64,000 bases of DNA, taken from positions 54,519 through 118,518 of the forward strand of contig JALCSB010000006.1 in assembly GCA_022653075.1 (NCBI GenBank), written 5' to 3'. This DNA comes from Intestinimonas sp. Its GTDB lineage: Bacteria > Bacillota > Clostridia > Oscillospirales > Oscillospiraceae. A program made the position numbers and the translations under genes. Shown here piece after piece: positions 10,306 to 17,672 of the stretch. Below the pieces are notes generated by a model. It searched no databases. It saw only the letters and a program-made list of their open reading frames with translations, and was not told the origin of the DNA. Each line of letters begins with the position of its first letter. The stretch's first letter is position 1.

Positions 10306-10337
10306 ACGCTTCTTTCTGATGTATCAGGATTTGTTTA

Positions 10338-10366
10338 ATTATAGTATTTTTATATCTGAATTACAA
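10338..10366 (-). promoter_or_regulatory. Promoter of the antiporter gene
   Basis: On the minus strand, TTGTAA (10361-10366), a 17-base spacer and a consensus TATAAT (10338-10343). The predicted start near 10331 leaves only about 25 bases before the proposed ATT start, consistent with translation beginning there. The remainder of 10367-10501 is AT-rich and shows no other gene. Confidence 0.75.
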
Positions 10367-10501
10367 GTACCAACCAACAATATTCGATAAGAAAAACAGA
10401 TATTTGGCTTAAATAATCATTGTTTTACCCAAAAGAACGAGATTAACAGGATACAATGAAATCGGTCAAGTATACATATTTGCTAACTGCCTGCAACCGT
10501 C

Positions 10502-10540
10502 AAAAAAGGTGTGGGCCATTTTTCAGCCCACACCTTTTTT
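10502..10540 (-). terminator. Terminator after xpt
   Basis: A nine-base GC-rich stem (10508-10516 with 10526-10534) is flanked by six A on one side and six T on the other, so it can work on both strands. It lies 22 bases beyond the xpt stop codon. Confidence 0.85.
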
Positions 10541-10562
10541 CAGTAATTAATCCAGATAGACG

Positions 10563-11141
10563 CTATAGCCCGTCGGTCAACAGAATCGTACCGTTTTCCA
10601 CGCGCTCAACCGTGACCAGCGACTCCACCCGGATTCCCATGCGGCGCAGAACATGTCCCCCGTCCTTCATGGCTTTTTCGATGGGGACGCCGACTCCGGC
10701 GACTTCTGCGCCCGCCTTGGAAACGATCTCAATCAGTCCAAGAGTAGCCTGTCCACTTGCTAAAATATCGTCTACCAGCAGGACCCGGTCATCCCGGTCA
10801 AGATAACGGCGGGCAACCCTCATGGTGTAGGCTTTTTCCAGAGAGAAGGAGTGAACCTCGGCGGAATAGACATCGGGGTCAATATACCCAGTCTGAAACT
10901 TTTTCGCATAGACGGCCGGAACACCTAGCGCCAGCGCAGTGAAACAGGCCACGGCAATACCGGAGCTTTCCACAGTCAGCACCTTGGTAATACGCTCGGT
11001 TCGAAAGCGCTGGGCAAGGGTCGCGCCGATGTCCCGCATAAGCACAGGGTCGATACAGTGATTGAGGAACATATCCACCCGGATAATATCCCCCTCATCA
11101 ACCTTTGCATCTTTCAGAATCCGTCTTTTCAGTTCTTCCAT
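10563..11141 (-). CDS. xpt: Xanthine phosphoribosyltransferase
   Basis: Xpt salvages xanthine with PRPP to give XMP in the cytoplasm. Its 192 residues match the family length of about 190. Visible motifs are the family N-terminus MEELKRRILKDA, VLTVESSGIAVA near the purine pocket, the PRPP-binding LLVDDILASGQA, and GVPIEKAMKDGG. In Bacillus this gene sits behind a guanine riboswitch with pbuX. Neither is found here; an extended -10 promoter with a dyad is seen instead. GGAAC near the ATG is only a weak SD. Confidence 0.95.
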   Translation of the reverse strand: MEELKRRILKDAKVDEGDIIRVDMFLNHCIDPVLMRDIGATLAQRFRTERITKVLTVESSGIAVACFTALALGVPAVYAKKFQTGYIDPDVYSAEVHSFSLEKAYTMRVARRYLDRDDRVLLVDDILASGQATLGLIEIVSKAGAEVAGVGVPIEKAMKDGGHVLRRMGIRVESLVTVERVENGTILLTDGL

Positions 11142-11237
11142 GGTGGTTCCTTTCTGACAGTTTTCCGCCGCCTGGCGGTGTGGACTGCAATCGAAAGCGC
11201 GCCGCTTCTCAAAAGCGGCATGCGCTGCTTATTGCTT

Positions 11238-11274
11238 ATAATACAATAACTACGCTGTAGTCACTATCATTATA
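11238..11274 (-). promoter_or_regulatory. xpt extended -10 promoter with overlapping dyad
   Basis: On the minus strand, TGCTATAAT is an extended -10 hexamer (TATAAT at 11269-11274) that shares bases with the stop codon of the upstream Smr gene. No good -35 is visible. Immediately downstream lies an imperfect inverted repeat, 11238-11253 against 11257-11273, with a 3-base centre. Its position over the -10 and start site is that of an operator. Confidence 0.55.
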
Positions 11275-11623
11275 GCACAATAAAGGTTACGCCGTTATTA
11301 TGCCGTTCCAGATCATGGTCCTGCCGCAATCCGTCGCAGACCAAAAAGGCGTTTCGGGTTGCCTCATTGAAAATAGAAAACTCCTCGCCGGGGATAAAAT
11401 CACAAATTTCCCGCCGTTTTTTTAGACGGCCCAGGTATTGCCGCGCCTCCACGCGAATGCGCCCGCCGGTACCGGAGGAGCCATAACCGTGGATGATTTT
11501 AAGAACTGAGACGCCCATGCGGCGGCTCTGGTACAGTTCAGAAGTAAGCCTGCGAATGGCGGCATCCACAAAGGGCTTGCCAAGTTCCAGATTGACTTCA
11601 CGCAGACGTTTATCCATGGGCAT
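11270..11623 (-). CDS. Stand-alone Smr-domain protein
   Basis: A 117-residue protein with one Smr (small MutS-related) domain. LNLELGKPFVDAAI-like residues form the first strand and helix, followed by the signature LKIIHGYGSSGTGG, where H-G-x-G-x-x-G-x-G lies at the nuclease site. Smr domains act as nicking or RNA-cleaving enzymes. A short C-terminal extension (about 35 residues) is not part of the core fold. It overlaps the preceding hydrolase gene by 14 bases, with a second ATG at 11619 also possible. Its stop codon lies in the xpt promoter. Confidence 0.82.
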   Translation of the reverse strand: MPMDKRLREVNLELGKPFVDAAIRRLTSELYQSRRMGVSVLKIIHGYGSSGTGGRIRVEARQYLGRLKKRREICDFIPGEEFSIFNEATRNAFLVCDGLRQDHDLERHNNGVTFIVL

Positions 11624-12293
11624 ACTTCCTGCACAAATCCAGAAAATGACGGAAAAGGAACGCGCCGTCCACGGTATCAGCCCGGAGATTCCGGCAGCAC
11701 ATCCGTTCGGGGTGAAACTGTACGCCGATAATCGGCAGGCTCTTATGCTGAATCCCTTCCACGATGCCGCTTTCCGACCACTGTACCGCTACCAGCCCCT
11801 CGCCCAGGCGGTCCAGAGCCTGATGATGGGCGCTGTTAACGGAAAAAACCGGACCATATAGGGTATGTAGCAGAGAGCCCTCAGAGGCTCGGACCGGGTG
11901 AACTTTGTCCACATCGGCGATTGGATCATGGGTATGAAACAGACGGAGCTGGGGGCTGATGTCCTGTAGGAGGGAACCGCCCAGCGCCACATTCAGCAGC
12001 TGATGACCCCGGCAGATACCCAGAATGGGCTTTCCAGCCGCCACATAGGCGGAAGTCAGAACCAGCTCCGCCTGGTCGCGGGCTGGGTCAATCCCCTCTG
12101 AACCCTTATTCTCCTGTCCAAACCGAATGGGATCGATATCGTCGCCGCCGCAGAGAAGCAGACCATCATAATCCATGTTGCAGGGCGGGCAATAGAAGGA
12201 GCAAGGTGTACCACCCAACTGCGCCACGGCGGTTTCATAGTTGGCCCGGCCTTCGTCCGAGCCGGAAATGAGGATGCGTGGGGAAGAGGCCAT
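11610..12293 (-). CDS. Gamma-glutamyl-gamma-aminobutyrate hydrolase family protein (peptidase C26)
   Basis: A 227-residue class-I glutamine-amidotransferase-like hydrolase of the PuuD type. The nucleophile is Cys94 in GICRGHQLL, and the catalytic His and Glu are in GVQFHPER. LLLCGGDDIDP is the family motif (GGxDxxP). Such enzymes release glutamate from gamma-glutamyl conjugates in polyamine or folate metabolism. No puu genes are adjacent, so the substrate is unknown. It is slightly shorter than PuuD (about 250). Confidence 0.88.
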   Translation of the reverse strand: MASSPRILISGSDEGRANYETAVAQLGGTPCSFYCPPCNMDYDGLLLCGGDDIDPIRFGQENKGSEGIDPARDQAELVLTSAYVAAGKPILGICRGHQLLNVALGGSLLQDISPQLRLFHTHDPIADVDKVHPVRASEGSLLHTLYGPVFSVNSAHHQALDRLGEGLVAVQWSESGIVEGIQHKSLPIIGVQFHPERMCCRNLRADTVDGAFLFRHFLDLCRKYAHG

Positions 12294-12367
12294 AAATCAT
12301 CTCTCCTGAACTCCGCGGCCTGCCGGAGGAGCGCGAAGCAAATAAACCGTTTAAGATATAATTAAAA

Positions 12368-12396
12368 AGTATACCATATCGGCATAAAGATGTCAC
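12368..12396 (-). promoter_or_regulatory. Promoter of the C26 hydrolase / Smr genes
   Basis: On the minus strand, GTGACA (12391-12396), a 17-base spacer, then TATACT (12368-12373). It lies about 75 bases before the hydrolase start codon. Confidence 0.6.
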
Positions 12397-12432
12397 GGAA
12401 AAATTAAAATAAGGTGTCTGTATTGAATAAAA

Positions 12433-13803
12433 TTAGATGACCCGCTTCTTTTTCCAGACACCGCTGTGAAATCTGAGTGGAAACACAATCGAACGAACAA
12501 CCCAGTCGATGAACATGGCAATCCAGACCCCCAGCAGCCTCCAATTCATGGCCCAGGCCAGCAAATAGCTAAACCCGATTCGGAACACCCACATAGAGAT
12601 CATAGACACGATCATGGTGAATTTTGCGTCTCCTGCAGCACGAAGTGCGTTGGGGAGGGCGAACGACATGGGCCAGAACAGACCGGCAAATAAGGAGTTC
12701 CACCGGAGAACCTGCGTGGCCATTGCGGCGGCCTCAGCGCTTAAATGGAAGCAGCCCACCAGTGGTTGTGCGAAGAAAAATAGAAGTACGCACAGTACAT
12801 CCATGGCTGCGTAGGCTGTGAGCATGAGTTTTTTTGTATAAGAAACCGCCTGCCCGTACTCGTCGGCGCCGATACATTGGGCCACTACGGTGATAAGCCC
12901 CAGATAGATGCCAGTGCCAGGAACATTCAGAACGCTGGCGATGCTGTTGGCGATGGCATTGGCGGCGGTGGCGGCGGTGCCGAAAGAACTGATCAGACTG
13001 AGCACCAGCAGCTTGCCGACCTGAAACATACCGTTTTCCACACCGTTTGGAATCCCAATACCCAATATACGACGGACCATGGAACGCAGAAAAATAGGCC
13101 GCGTCAGGCCACCTTCCAGATGGACCGGCTGTTCGGGATGGTGTAGAAGTGCCAGCACGATGACGGCGGCGGTGATGCGGGAGACCAGTGTTCCCACGCC
13201 CGCGCCAGCCGCGCCCCAGTGGTAGCCGTAGATAAGCAGGGCATTGAGGGCGATATTTACAAAATTAACTAATAGCGAGCAAAACATAGAAACCTTGCTG
13301 TTTCCCATGGAGCGAAACAGCGCGGCTCCGGCGTTATAAACCGCGATAAACGGATAAGCGGCTGCAGTCAGCAAAAAATAGATCAGTGCGCTGTTCATCA
13401 CGTCGTCATCCAGGGTTCCGAAAATGAAGCACAGTATGTGCCGCCGGAAGACGAGTCCCACGGCCATCAGGATCAGTGCGACCGCAGTGGCCACGTACAG
13501 GAGCTGCTTTGCGGCGGCGCAGGCGTTTTCCGAGTCCTGACGGCCCAGATATTGCGATACCACCACGGCACCCCCGGTAGAGAGAGCGGCGAATACCTGA
13601 ATCATCAGCAGATTGATATTATCGACCAGAGATACACCAGAGACGGCGGCTTCCCCGGCGGTTGTGACCATGAGTGTGTCCGCCATGCCTACTGTCATTA
13701 AAAGAAGCTGTTCAACCACCAGGGGAAGAATCAGACGGGCGAGCGTATCTCGGGAAAAAAGGGGGCGGCTCTCCGGCTTTGCGGTAAGTGCGTATGTGTC
13801 CAA
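12433..13803 (-). CDS. MATE family efflux transporter
   Basis: A cation-coupled multidrug exporter of the MATE superfamily with about 12 membrane helices and two MatE halves (family motifs QVFAALSTGGAVVVSQ and GIPNGVENGMFQVGKL). The start is TTG 13803, since AGGAGG lies 8 bases upstream; the longer in-frame GTG at 13821 would overlap that SD. This gives about 456 residues, a standard length. The exported compound is unknown, and a -10 TATAAT promoter precedes it. Confidence 0.92.
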   Translation of the reverse strand: MDTYALTAKPESRPLFSRDTLARLILPLVVEQLLLMTVGMADTLMVTTAGEAAVSGVSLVDNINLLMIQVFAALSTGGAVVVSQYLGRQDSENACAAAKQLLYVATAVALILMAVGLVFRRHILCFIFGTLDDDVMNSALIYFLLTAAAYPFIAVYNAGAALFRSMGNSKVSMFCSLLVNFVNIALNALLIYGYHWGAAGAGVGTLVSRITAAVIVLALLHHPEQPVHLEGGLTRPIFLRSMVRRILGIGIPNGVENGMFQVGKLLVLSLISSFGTAATAANAIANSIASVLNVPGTGIYLGLITVVAQCIGADEYGQAVSYTKKLMLTAYAAMDVLCVLLFFFAQPLVGCFHLSAEAAAMATQVLRWNSLFAGLFWPMSFALPNALRAAGDAKFTMIVSMISMWVFRIGFSYLLAWAMNWRLLGVWIAMFIDWVVRSIVFPLRFHSGVWKKKRVI

Positions 13804-13849
13804 ATAAAATACCTCCTGCACTTCAACAAGGGAAGATTACAGAGGAGAC

Positions 13850-13877
13850 ATTATATCACAGCACCCCCAAATTTCAA
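13850..13877 (-). promoter_or_regulatory. Promoter of the MATE gene
   Basis: On the minus strand, TTGAAA (13872-13877), a 16-base spacer, then TATAAT (13850-13855), about 46 bases before the TTG start codon. Confidence 0.65.
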
Positions 13878-13993
13878 CGATCATTTTACACAAAAACAAA
13901 GGGGAAACAGGCCGATATTTCTGATGCGGTTTACCGCAGGCCCAGATAGGTTCGGGTAGTTCCGGCAACATGGATCAAATGGAGGTGATAACG

Positions 13994-14119
13994 TTGCGGA
14001 AGGATACCGCCGGTCAAGCGGAAAAAGAAACGTCCGGAGACCGTTCCCGGCCCCCGGCGAAAAAATGTCATGTTACAAAGAAAAGTCAATCTGACCGTCA
14101 AACAAAAGCCTCCCCATAG
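13994..14119 (+). CDS. Possible small basic protein, 41 residues
   Basis: A TTG-initiated frame of 41 codons stands alone on the plus strand in the roughly 350-base space between the MATE gene and a DUF378 gene. Its only strong support is a near-perfect SD, GGAGGTGAT at 13981-13989, 8 bases (from GGAGG) before the TTG. The same frame reaches back to ATG 13979 and 13970. The product would be hydrophilic, rich in Lys, Arg, Ser and Thr, with one Cys and no membrane segment. I recognise no family, and no clear promoter is visible. Its stop lies inside the terminator stem of the opposite gene. Confidence 0.3.
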   Translation: MRKDTAGQAEKETSGDRSRPPAKKCHVTKKSQSDRQTKASP

Positions 14120-14151
14120 TCCGCGCCGCTGGGCGCATCCCATGGGGAGGC
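14100..14151 (-). terminator. Terminator after the DUF378 gene
   Basis: The arms 14108-14117 and 14142-14151 are a perfect 10-base repeat, followed on the minus strand by TTTTGTTT. The 24-base loop holds a second small GC-rich hairpin. It begins 8 bases past the DUF378 stop. Confidence 0.8.
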
Positions 14152-14158
14152 AGTGCGG

Positions 14159-14386
14159 TTAAACCGCGTGATGCACGTCGTGATGCATGTCGCTTTCCGG
14201 TTCTCGGAAGAGCAGGGAGATGCACCAGATGGCACCCACGGCAACCAGCGTATAAATGACCCGGCTGGGAACACTGGTAGAGCCGCCAAAGGCCGTAGCA
14301 ACTAGGTCAATGCCGAAGATGCCAATGCTGCCCCAGTTGAGACCACCGATAATGGCAAGCCCTAGGGCGATTTTATCCAATACCAT
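14159..14386 (-). CDS. DUF378 family small membrane protein
   Basis: A 75-residue protein with two hydrophobic helices. It carries the DUF378 hallmark GLNWGSIGIFGIDLV and the second helix IYTLVAVGAIW. The acidic/histidine C-terminal tail (HHDVHH) could bind metal, but that is speculation. The function of DUF378 is unknown. The SD GAGGAGGG lies 4 bases before the ATG. Confidence 0.88.
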   Translation of the reverse strand: MVLDKIALGLAIIGGLNWGSIGIFGIDLVATAFGGSTSVPSRVIYTLVAVGAIWCISLLFREPESDMHHDVHHAV

Positions 14387-14459
14387 GATAGACCCTCCTC
14401 AAATCGGTATACTGTTAAAGGATACCCAATTTAAAAGAATCTATACAACAGCGTCAAAT

Positions 14460-14861
14460 TCAGTCTTGTTTCAAGCTTTTTGGCCCAAAGCCATGGGGCA
14501 AAAGCTGACGGAGCGGGAAACGGATAATTTCGCCGGCGGCGTTGGTACAGAGAATCTCGAGCTCAGGCGCAAATTCCCACAACACTTGGCGGCAGGAGCC
14601 GCAGGGCCAGCAAAAATCCCTGGATGTTCCGGCGATGGCAAGCCGGAGAAAGTCGTCACGGTGACCCTCGCTAACCGCCTTTGCTACGGCGGTCCGCTCC
14701 GCGCAGATGGTGTCGCCGTAAGAAGAATTTTCCATATTGCAACCGGTGAATACCGAGCCGTCCGTGCACAAAAGAGCGGCACCCACCGGAAAATGAGAGT
14801 AAGGGGCATAGGAAAAACGCAGCATGGTGCGCGCGCGGTCCATAAGCTCTTGATCGGTCAT
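14460..14861 (-). CDS. cdd: Cytidine deaminase
   Basis: Cdd deaminates cytidine or deoxycytidine to uridine in pyrimidine salvage. It has 133 residues from ATG 14861, chosen for GGGAGG 6 bases upstream rather than the longer frame to 14903. The homotetrameric-type zinc site is visible: CAERTA (Cys ligand and catalytic Glu) and PCGSC (two Cys ligands). Substrate residues lie in the GCNMENSSYG region. It is followed on the same strand by DUF378. Confidence 0.95.
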   Translation of the reverse strand: MTDQELMDRARTMLRFSYAPYSHFPVGAALLCTDGSVFTGCNMENSSYGDTICAERTAVAKAVSEGHRDDFLRLAIAGTSRDFCWPCGSCRQVLWEFAPELEILCTNAAGEIIRFPLRQLLPHGFGPKSLKQD

Positions 14862-14908
14862 AGCGGTTCCTCCCTGATCAAAATTTGGAATAGCCGGAGA
14901 CAAGACAA

Positions 14909-15670
14909 TCAGTCCGCTGAAAATAGGACGAAGCGCTGACCGTTTTCTAAAAACAGATGCTTCCGAACGTCGAATATCTCTTCCAGAATTCCGCAGGACA
15001 GGCAGCTTTCCGCAGAACCCTGAAAGCGGACCTTGCCTTGCTCCAGCACGATCAACTCATCGGCATATTGAATGGCTTGGTTGAGATCGTGCAGAATGAC
15101 CAAAATGGTCTTTTTCCGGGCGGATTTGAGTGTGTGAAGCTGCTTCAGAAACGCAGCCTGATGCGCCATGTCCATATAGGTGGTTGGCTCATCCAGGACA
15201 ATGACCCGGGTGGACTGGGCCAGCACCATGGCAAGACAGGCGTTTTGGCGCTCGCCGCCGGAGAGCTGATCCACCATCTGACGGCGAAGAGGTGCTACGC
15301 CTGCGCGTTCCATGGCCTCTTCCACCGCCTGGTGGTCCCGAAGGGTGAGACGGTGGCCCAAATCCAGATAAGGGCTGCGGCCAAAGGTTACCAGCTCCTC
15401 CACCGTAATATGGGGTGCGGGGAGCACCTGCGGTAAAATAGCAATGGTCTGTGCCCGCTCGCGGTCAGTCATCAGGGCCAGACTGCGGTCAGAAAAAGTG
15501 ATTTCCCCGGTATAGGGCAGGCACTGATTGATGCAGGAGACCAAGGTGGACTTGCCGCAGCCGTTTCTTCCGACCAGAGCAGTTAACTGATGGGGTCTAA
15601 GTCGAAAGCTCACATGGTCCAAAATAGTCCGGCTGCCATAGCGGGCGCAGACATCACGTACGCAGAGCAT
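14909..15670 (-). CDS. FecE/BtuD-type ABC transporter ATP-binding protein
   Basis: The ATPase of a siderophore/heme/cobalamin-type importer, 253 residues. Walker A is GRNGCGKST, the signature LSGGERQ, and Walker B VIVLDEPTTYMDM, followed by the switch histidine (ILHDLNQA). It overlaps the permease stop by one base (TAATG). It is the last gene of the five-gene minus-strand cluster beginning with the rhomboid-like gene. The cargo could be cobalamin, heme, a siderophore or a metal oxyanion (MolBCA type); the sequence does not decide. Confidence 0.92.
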   Translation of the reverse strand: MLCVRDVCARYGSRTILDHVSFRLRPHQLTALVGRNGCGKSTLVSCINQCLPYTGEITFSDRSLALMTDRERAQTIAILPQVLPAPHITVEELVTFGRSPYLDLGHRLTLRDHQAVEEAMERAGVAPLRRQMVDQLSGGERQNACLAMVLAQSTRVIVLDEPTTYMDMAHQAAFLKQLHTLKSARKKTILVILHDLNQAIQYADELIVLEQGKVRFQGSAESCLSCGILEEIFDVRKHLFLENGQRFVLFSAD

Positions 15671-16701
15671 TAAAGCGCAGTCCTCCTTCGTAATAGCAAA
15701 AACAGAAAAAAGGGAGCGCCGAGGAACGCCATTACGATGCCCACGGGGAGCTCCGAGGGGGCAAACAGCAACCTGCCCAGCAAGTCGCCCAGCACCACCA
15801 GGGTACCGCCGCAGAGGACAGAGGACAGTAACAGAGGGAGAACCCGAAATCCGGTTAAACGCCGGGCAATATGGGGGACAATCAGGCCAACAAAGCCCAG
15901 CAGACCCGCAAAGCTGACCACAGCGGCGGCCGAGGCACTGGCACAGATAAGGCAGGCCATGCGAAGAGACCTTACCCGCACGCCCAGGGAAGCGGCCATA
16001 CTGTCCCCCAGGCAGAGCAGATCGATTTGACGGGAAAGAGCCAGCGACCAGATAAGACAGGCCAGAATGAAAAGAGCGGGGAGCGCCAGTTGCTCCATGC
16101 GAATGCCGGAGAGACCGCCCGAAGAAAAATAGCTGTATGAGTCCAGCAGATCGGTATCCAGCAAAGAGAAAAAGGAAATTCCCGCGTTCAGAATGGCGGT
16201 GCAGGCTAAGCCGGCCAGAATAATAGTGATTTTCGAGGCGCCAAGCTTTCCAGCCAGCGTGACAATGGCCAGCGTGGTGAGAAAGGCGCCCAGAAAGGCG
16301 GCAGGGGGGAGGGCATAGACCGCTGCGGTGGGAAAAAAGAACAGGAGCAGTACGACGGCGAACCCGGCGCCGGCATTTACGCCGATCAGATTGGGCGCTG
16401 CCATTGCGTTGCCCGTTACGCTTTGCAGCAGGACGCCGGAGACGGAAAGACCGGCTCCGGCCAGTACGCCCGCTACAGAGCGGGGCAGACGGAGCCCATA
16501 GAGAATGAGAGAGCCGGTTTCATACCCAGGGCGGTGCAGCAGACTGCAAAAAAACTCCAAGTTGCTCATCTGTGCGCTGCCGAGACGCAGAGACAGCAGT
16601 ACAACACACAAAAGCAGAAGCAACATCCCTGGGATGGTACCCCTGCTCTTGACGGCACAAGGTGACTTGCTCGATGCATTCAAAGCGTTTTCCACATCCA
16701 T
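15670..16701 (-). CDS. FecCD/BtuC-type ABC transporter permease
   Basis: A 343-residue FecCD permease with about ten membrane helices. Family hallmarks are LRLPRSVAGVLAGAGLSVSG near residue 70, the NPNLIGVNAGAGF-like region (APNLIGVNAG), and FVGLIVPHIAR followed by the coupling helix. Its start is 2 bases after the binding-protein stop. Two copies form the membrane channel for a bulky iron or cobalt chelate or, in MolB-like members, molybdate. Confidence 0.93.
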   Translation of the reverse strand: MDVENALNASSKSPCAVKSRGTIPGMLLLLLCVVLLSLRLGSAQMSNLEFFCSLLHRPGYETGSLILYGLRLPRSVAGVLAGAGLSVSGVLLQSVTGNAMAAPNLIGVNAGAGFAVVLLLFFFPTAAVYALPPAAFLGAFLTTLAIVTLAGKLGASKITIILAGLACTAILNAGISFFSLLDTDLLDSYSYFSSGGLSGIRMEQLALPALFILACLIWSLALSRQIDLLCLGDSMAASLGVRVRSLRMACLICASASAAAVVSFAGLLGFVGLIVPHIARRLTGFRVLPLLLSSVLCGGTLVVLGDLLGRLLFAPSELPVGIVMAFLGAPFFLFLLLRRRTAL

Positions 16702-16703
16702 AC

Positions 16704-17672
16704 TCAGGCATCACCGGGATAGAGCAGATTCAGAAGGAAAGTATAGGCCTCATCCCAGCGGGCATTGGGCTTAAACTGAAACAGGTCTTTGGGCAAATAA
16801 GCATAATTTCCGGTACGCACGGCGGTCATCTGCTGCCAGCCGGGGCCTGCCAGAACACCGTCCATATAGGTTTTTGCAGCCTGCTCGTCCCCCATGGTAG
16901 ACAGAAAAATATAATCCGGATCGGCGGCGAGGATTTCCTCCAGACTCAGTCCATCCAGCAGGACAGGGGCACTTTCCGCAATATTGAAAGTACCCAGTTC
17001 CTTCAACATGGCACAGACAAAATTATTATCTGCGGTTTTGGCTTTCGTATAACCCGCCGCGGAGCCGCAGCGGATAAAAAGGATAGATTTCGAAGGTTCA
17101 TCCTTTGCCAGTTGGGAAGCCCGTGCCAGCACGTCAGTAATGCGGTCCCGCACATCGGTGCCGTAAGCCGTATAAGCCGTCTCGTCGCCGGTCAGATCGG
17201 TGCAGATTTTCAGCATATTGAGATAGCGATCGAAGGATTCCACCTGAAACAATGCGCAGGGAATACCCGCCTCTCGAAGAATAGCTGCTGCCTTTCTTTG
17301 GCCGACCAGGTCGGCGGAGGCGATCACAAGGTCCGGCTGAGCGGCAACGAGGACTTCGGTGTTGATAACTTTTCCCGCCCCGCTGTCCACCAGCGTGACG
17401 TCAGATTCCTCAACCAGACCGCGGCTAACGCTTTCTCCCACGGTAATGGATACCGTCCCGCCGGCGATCTGCCATATGTCGACATAGGAGGAGAGCAGAA
17501 CCGCCACCTTTTCCGGTTTTTGGGGAAGAGTCACCTCATAGCCTGTGTCATCGGTGAAGGAGGCGTAACATGCGGGGGATGAGGGACTCTGTCCGGCGGG
17601 TTTGCCGCAGGAAACAAGAGAAACCATTACAGAGAGTGCTAAAACACAGAGAAAAGCCTTTTTCGCGGTCAT
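16704..17672 (-). CDS. BtuF/FepB-type substrate-binding lipoprotein
   Basis: A 322-residue binding lipoprotein. Its signal peptide ends in a lipobox with Cys22 (LVSC). The mature chain has the two Rossmann-like lobes joined by a long helix typical of the class-III (TroA-like) fold, and DPDYIFLSTMG matches the family. The start overlaps the siroheme-reductase stop by 4 bases (ATGA), tightly coupling the importer to that enzyme. The ligand is unknown. Confidence 0.9.
   Translation of the reverse strand: MTAKKAFLCVLALSVMVSLVSCGKPAGQSPSSPACYASFTDDTGYEVTLPQKPEKVAVLLSSYVDIWQIAGGTVSITVGESVSRGLVEESDVTLVDSGAGKVINTEVLVAAQPDLVIASADLVGQRKAAAILREAGIPCALFQVESFDRYLNMLKICTDLTGDETAYTAYGTDVRDRITDVLARASQLAKDEPSKSILFIRCGSAAGYTKAKTADNNFVCAMLKELGTFNIAESAPVLLDGLSLEEILAADPDYIFLSTMGDEQAAKTYMDGVLAGPGWQQMTAVRTGNYAYLPKDLFQFKPNARWDEAYTFLLNLLYPGDA

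Noticed and set aside
11142..11290. Guanine/xanthine riboswitch before xpt
   Set aside because: The reverse complement lacks the conserved purine-riboswitch junction and loop sequences; only an extended -10 and a dyad are seen.
13931..14143. 70-residue minus-strand frame between MATE and DUF378
   Set aside because: No SD, mixed composition, and it runs through the DUF378 terminator stem.
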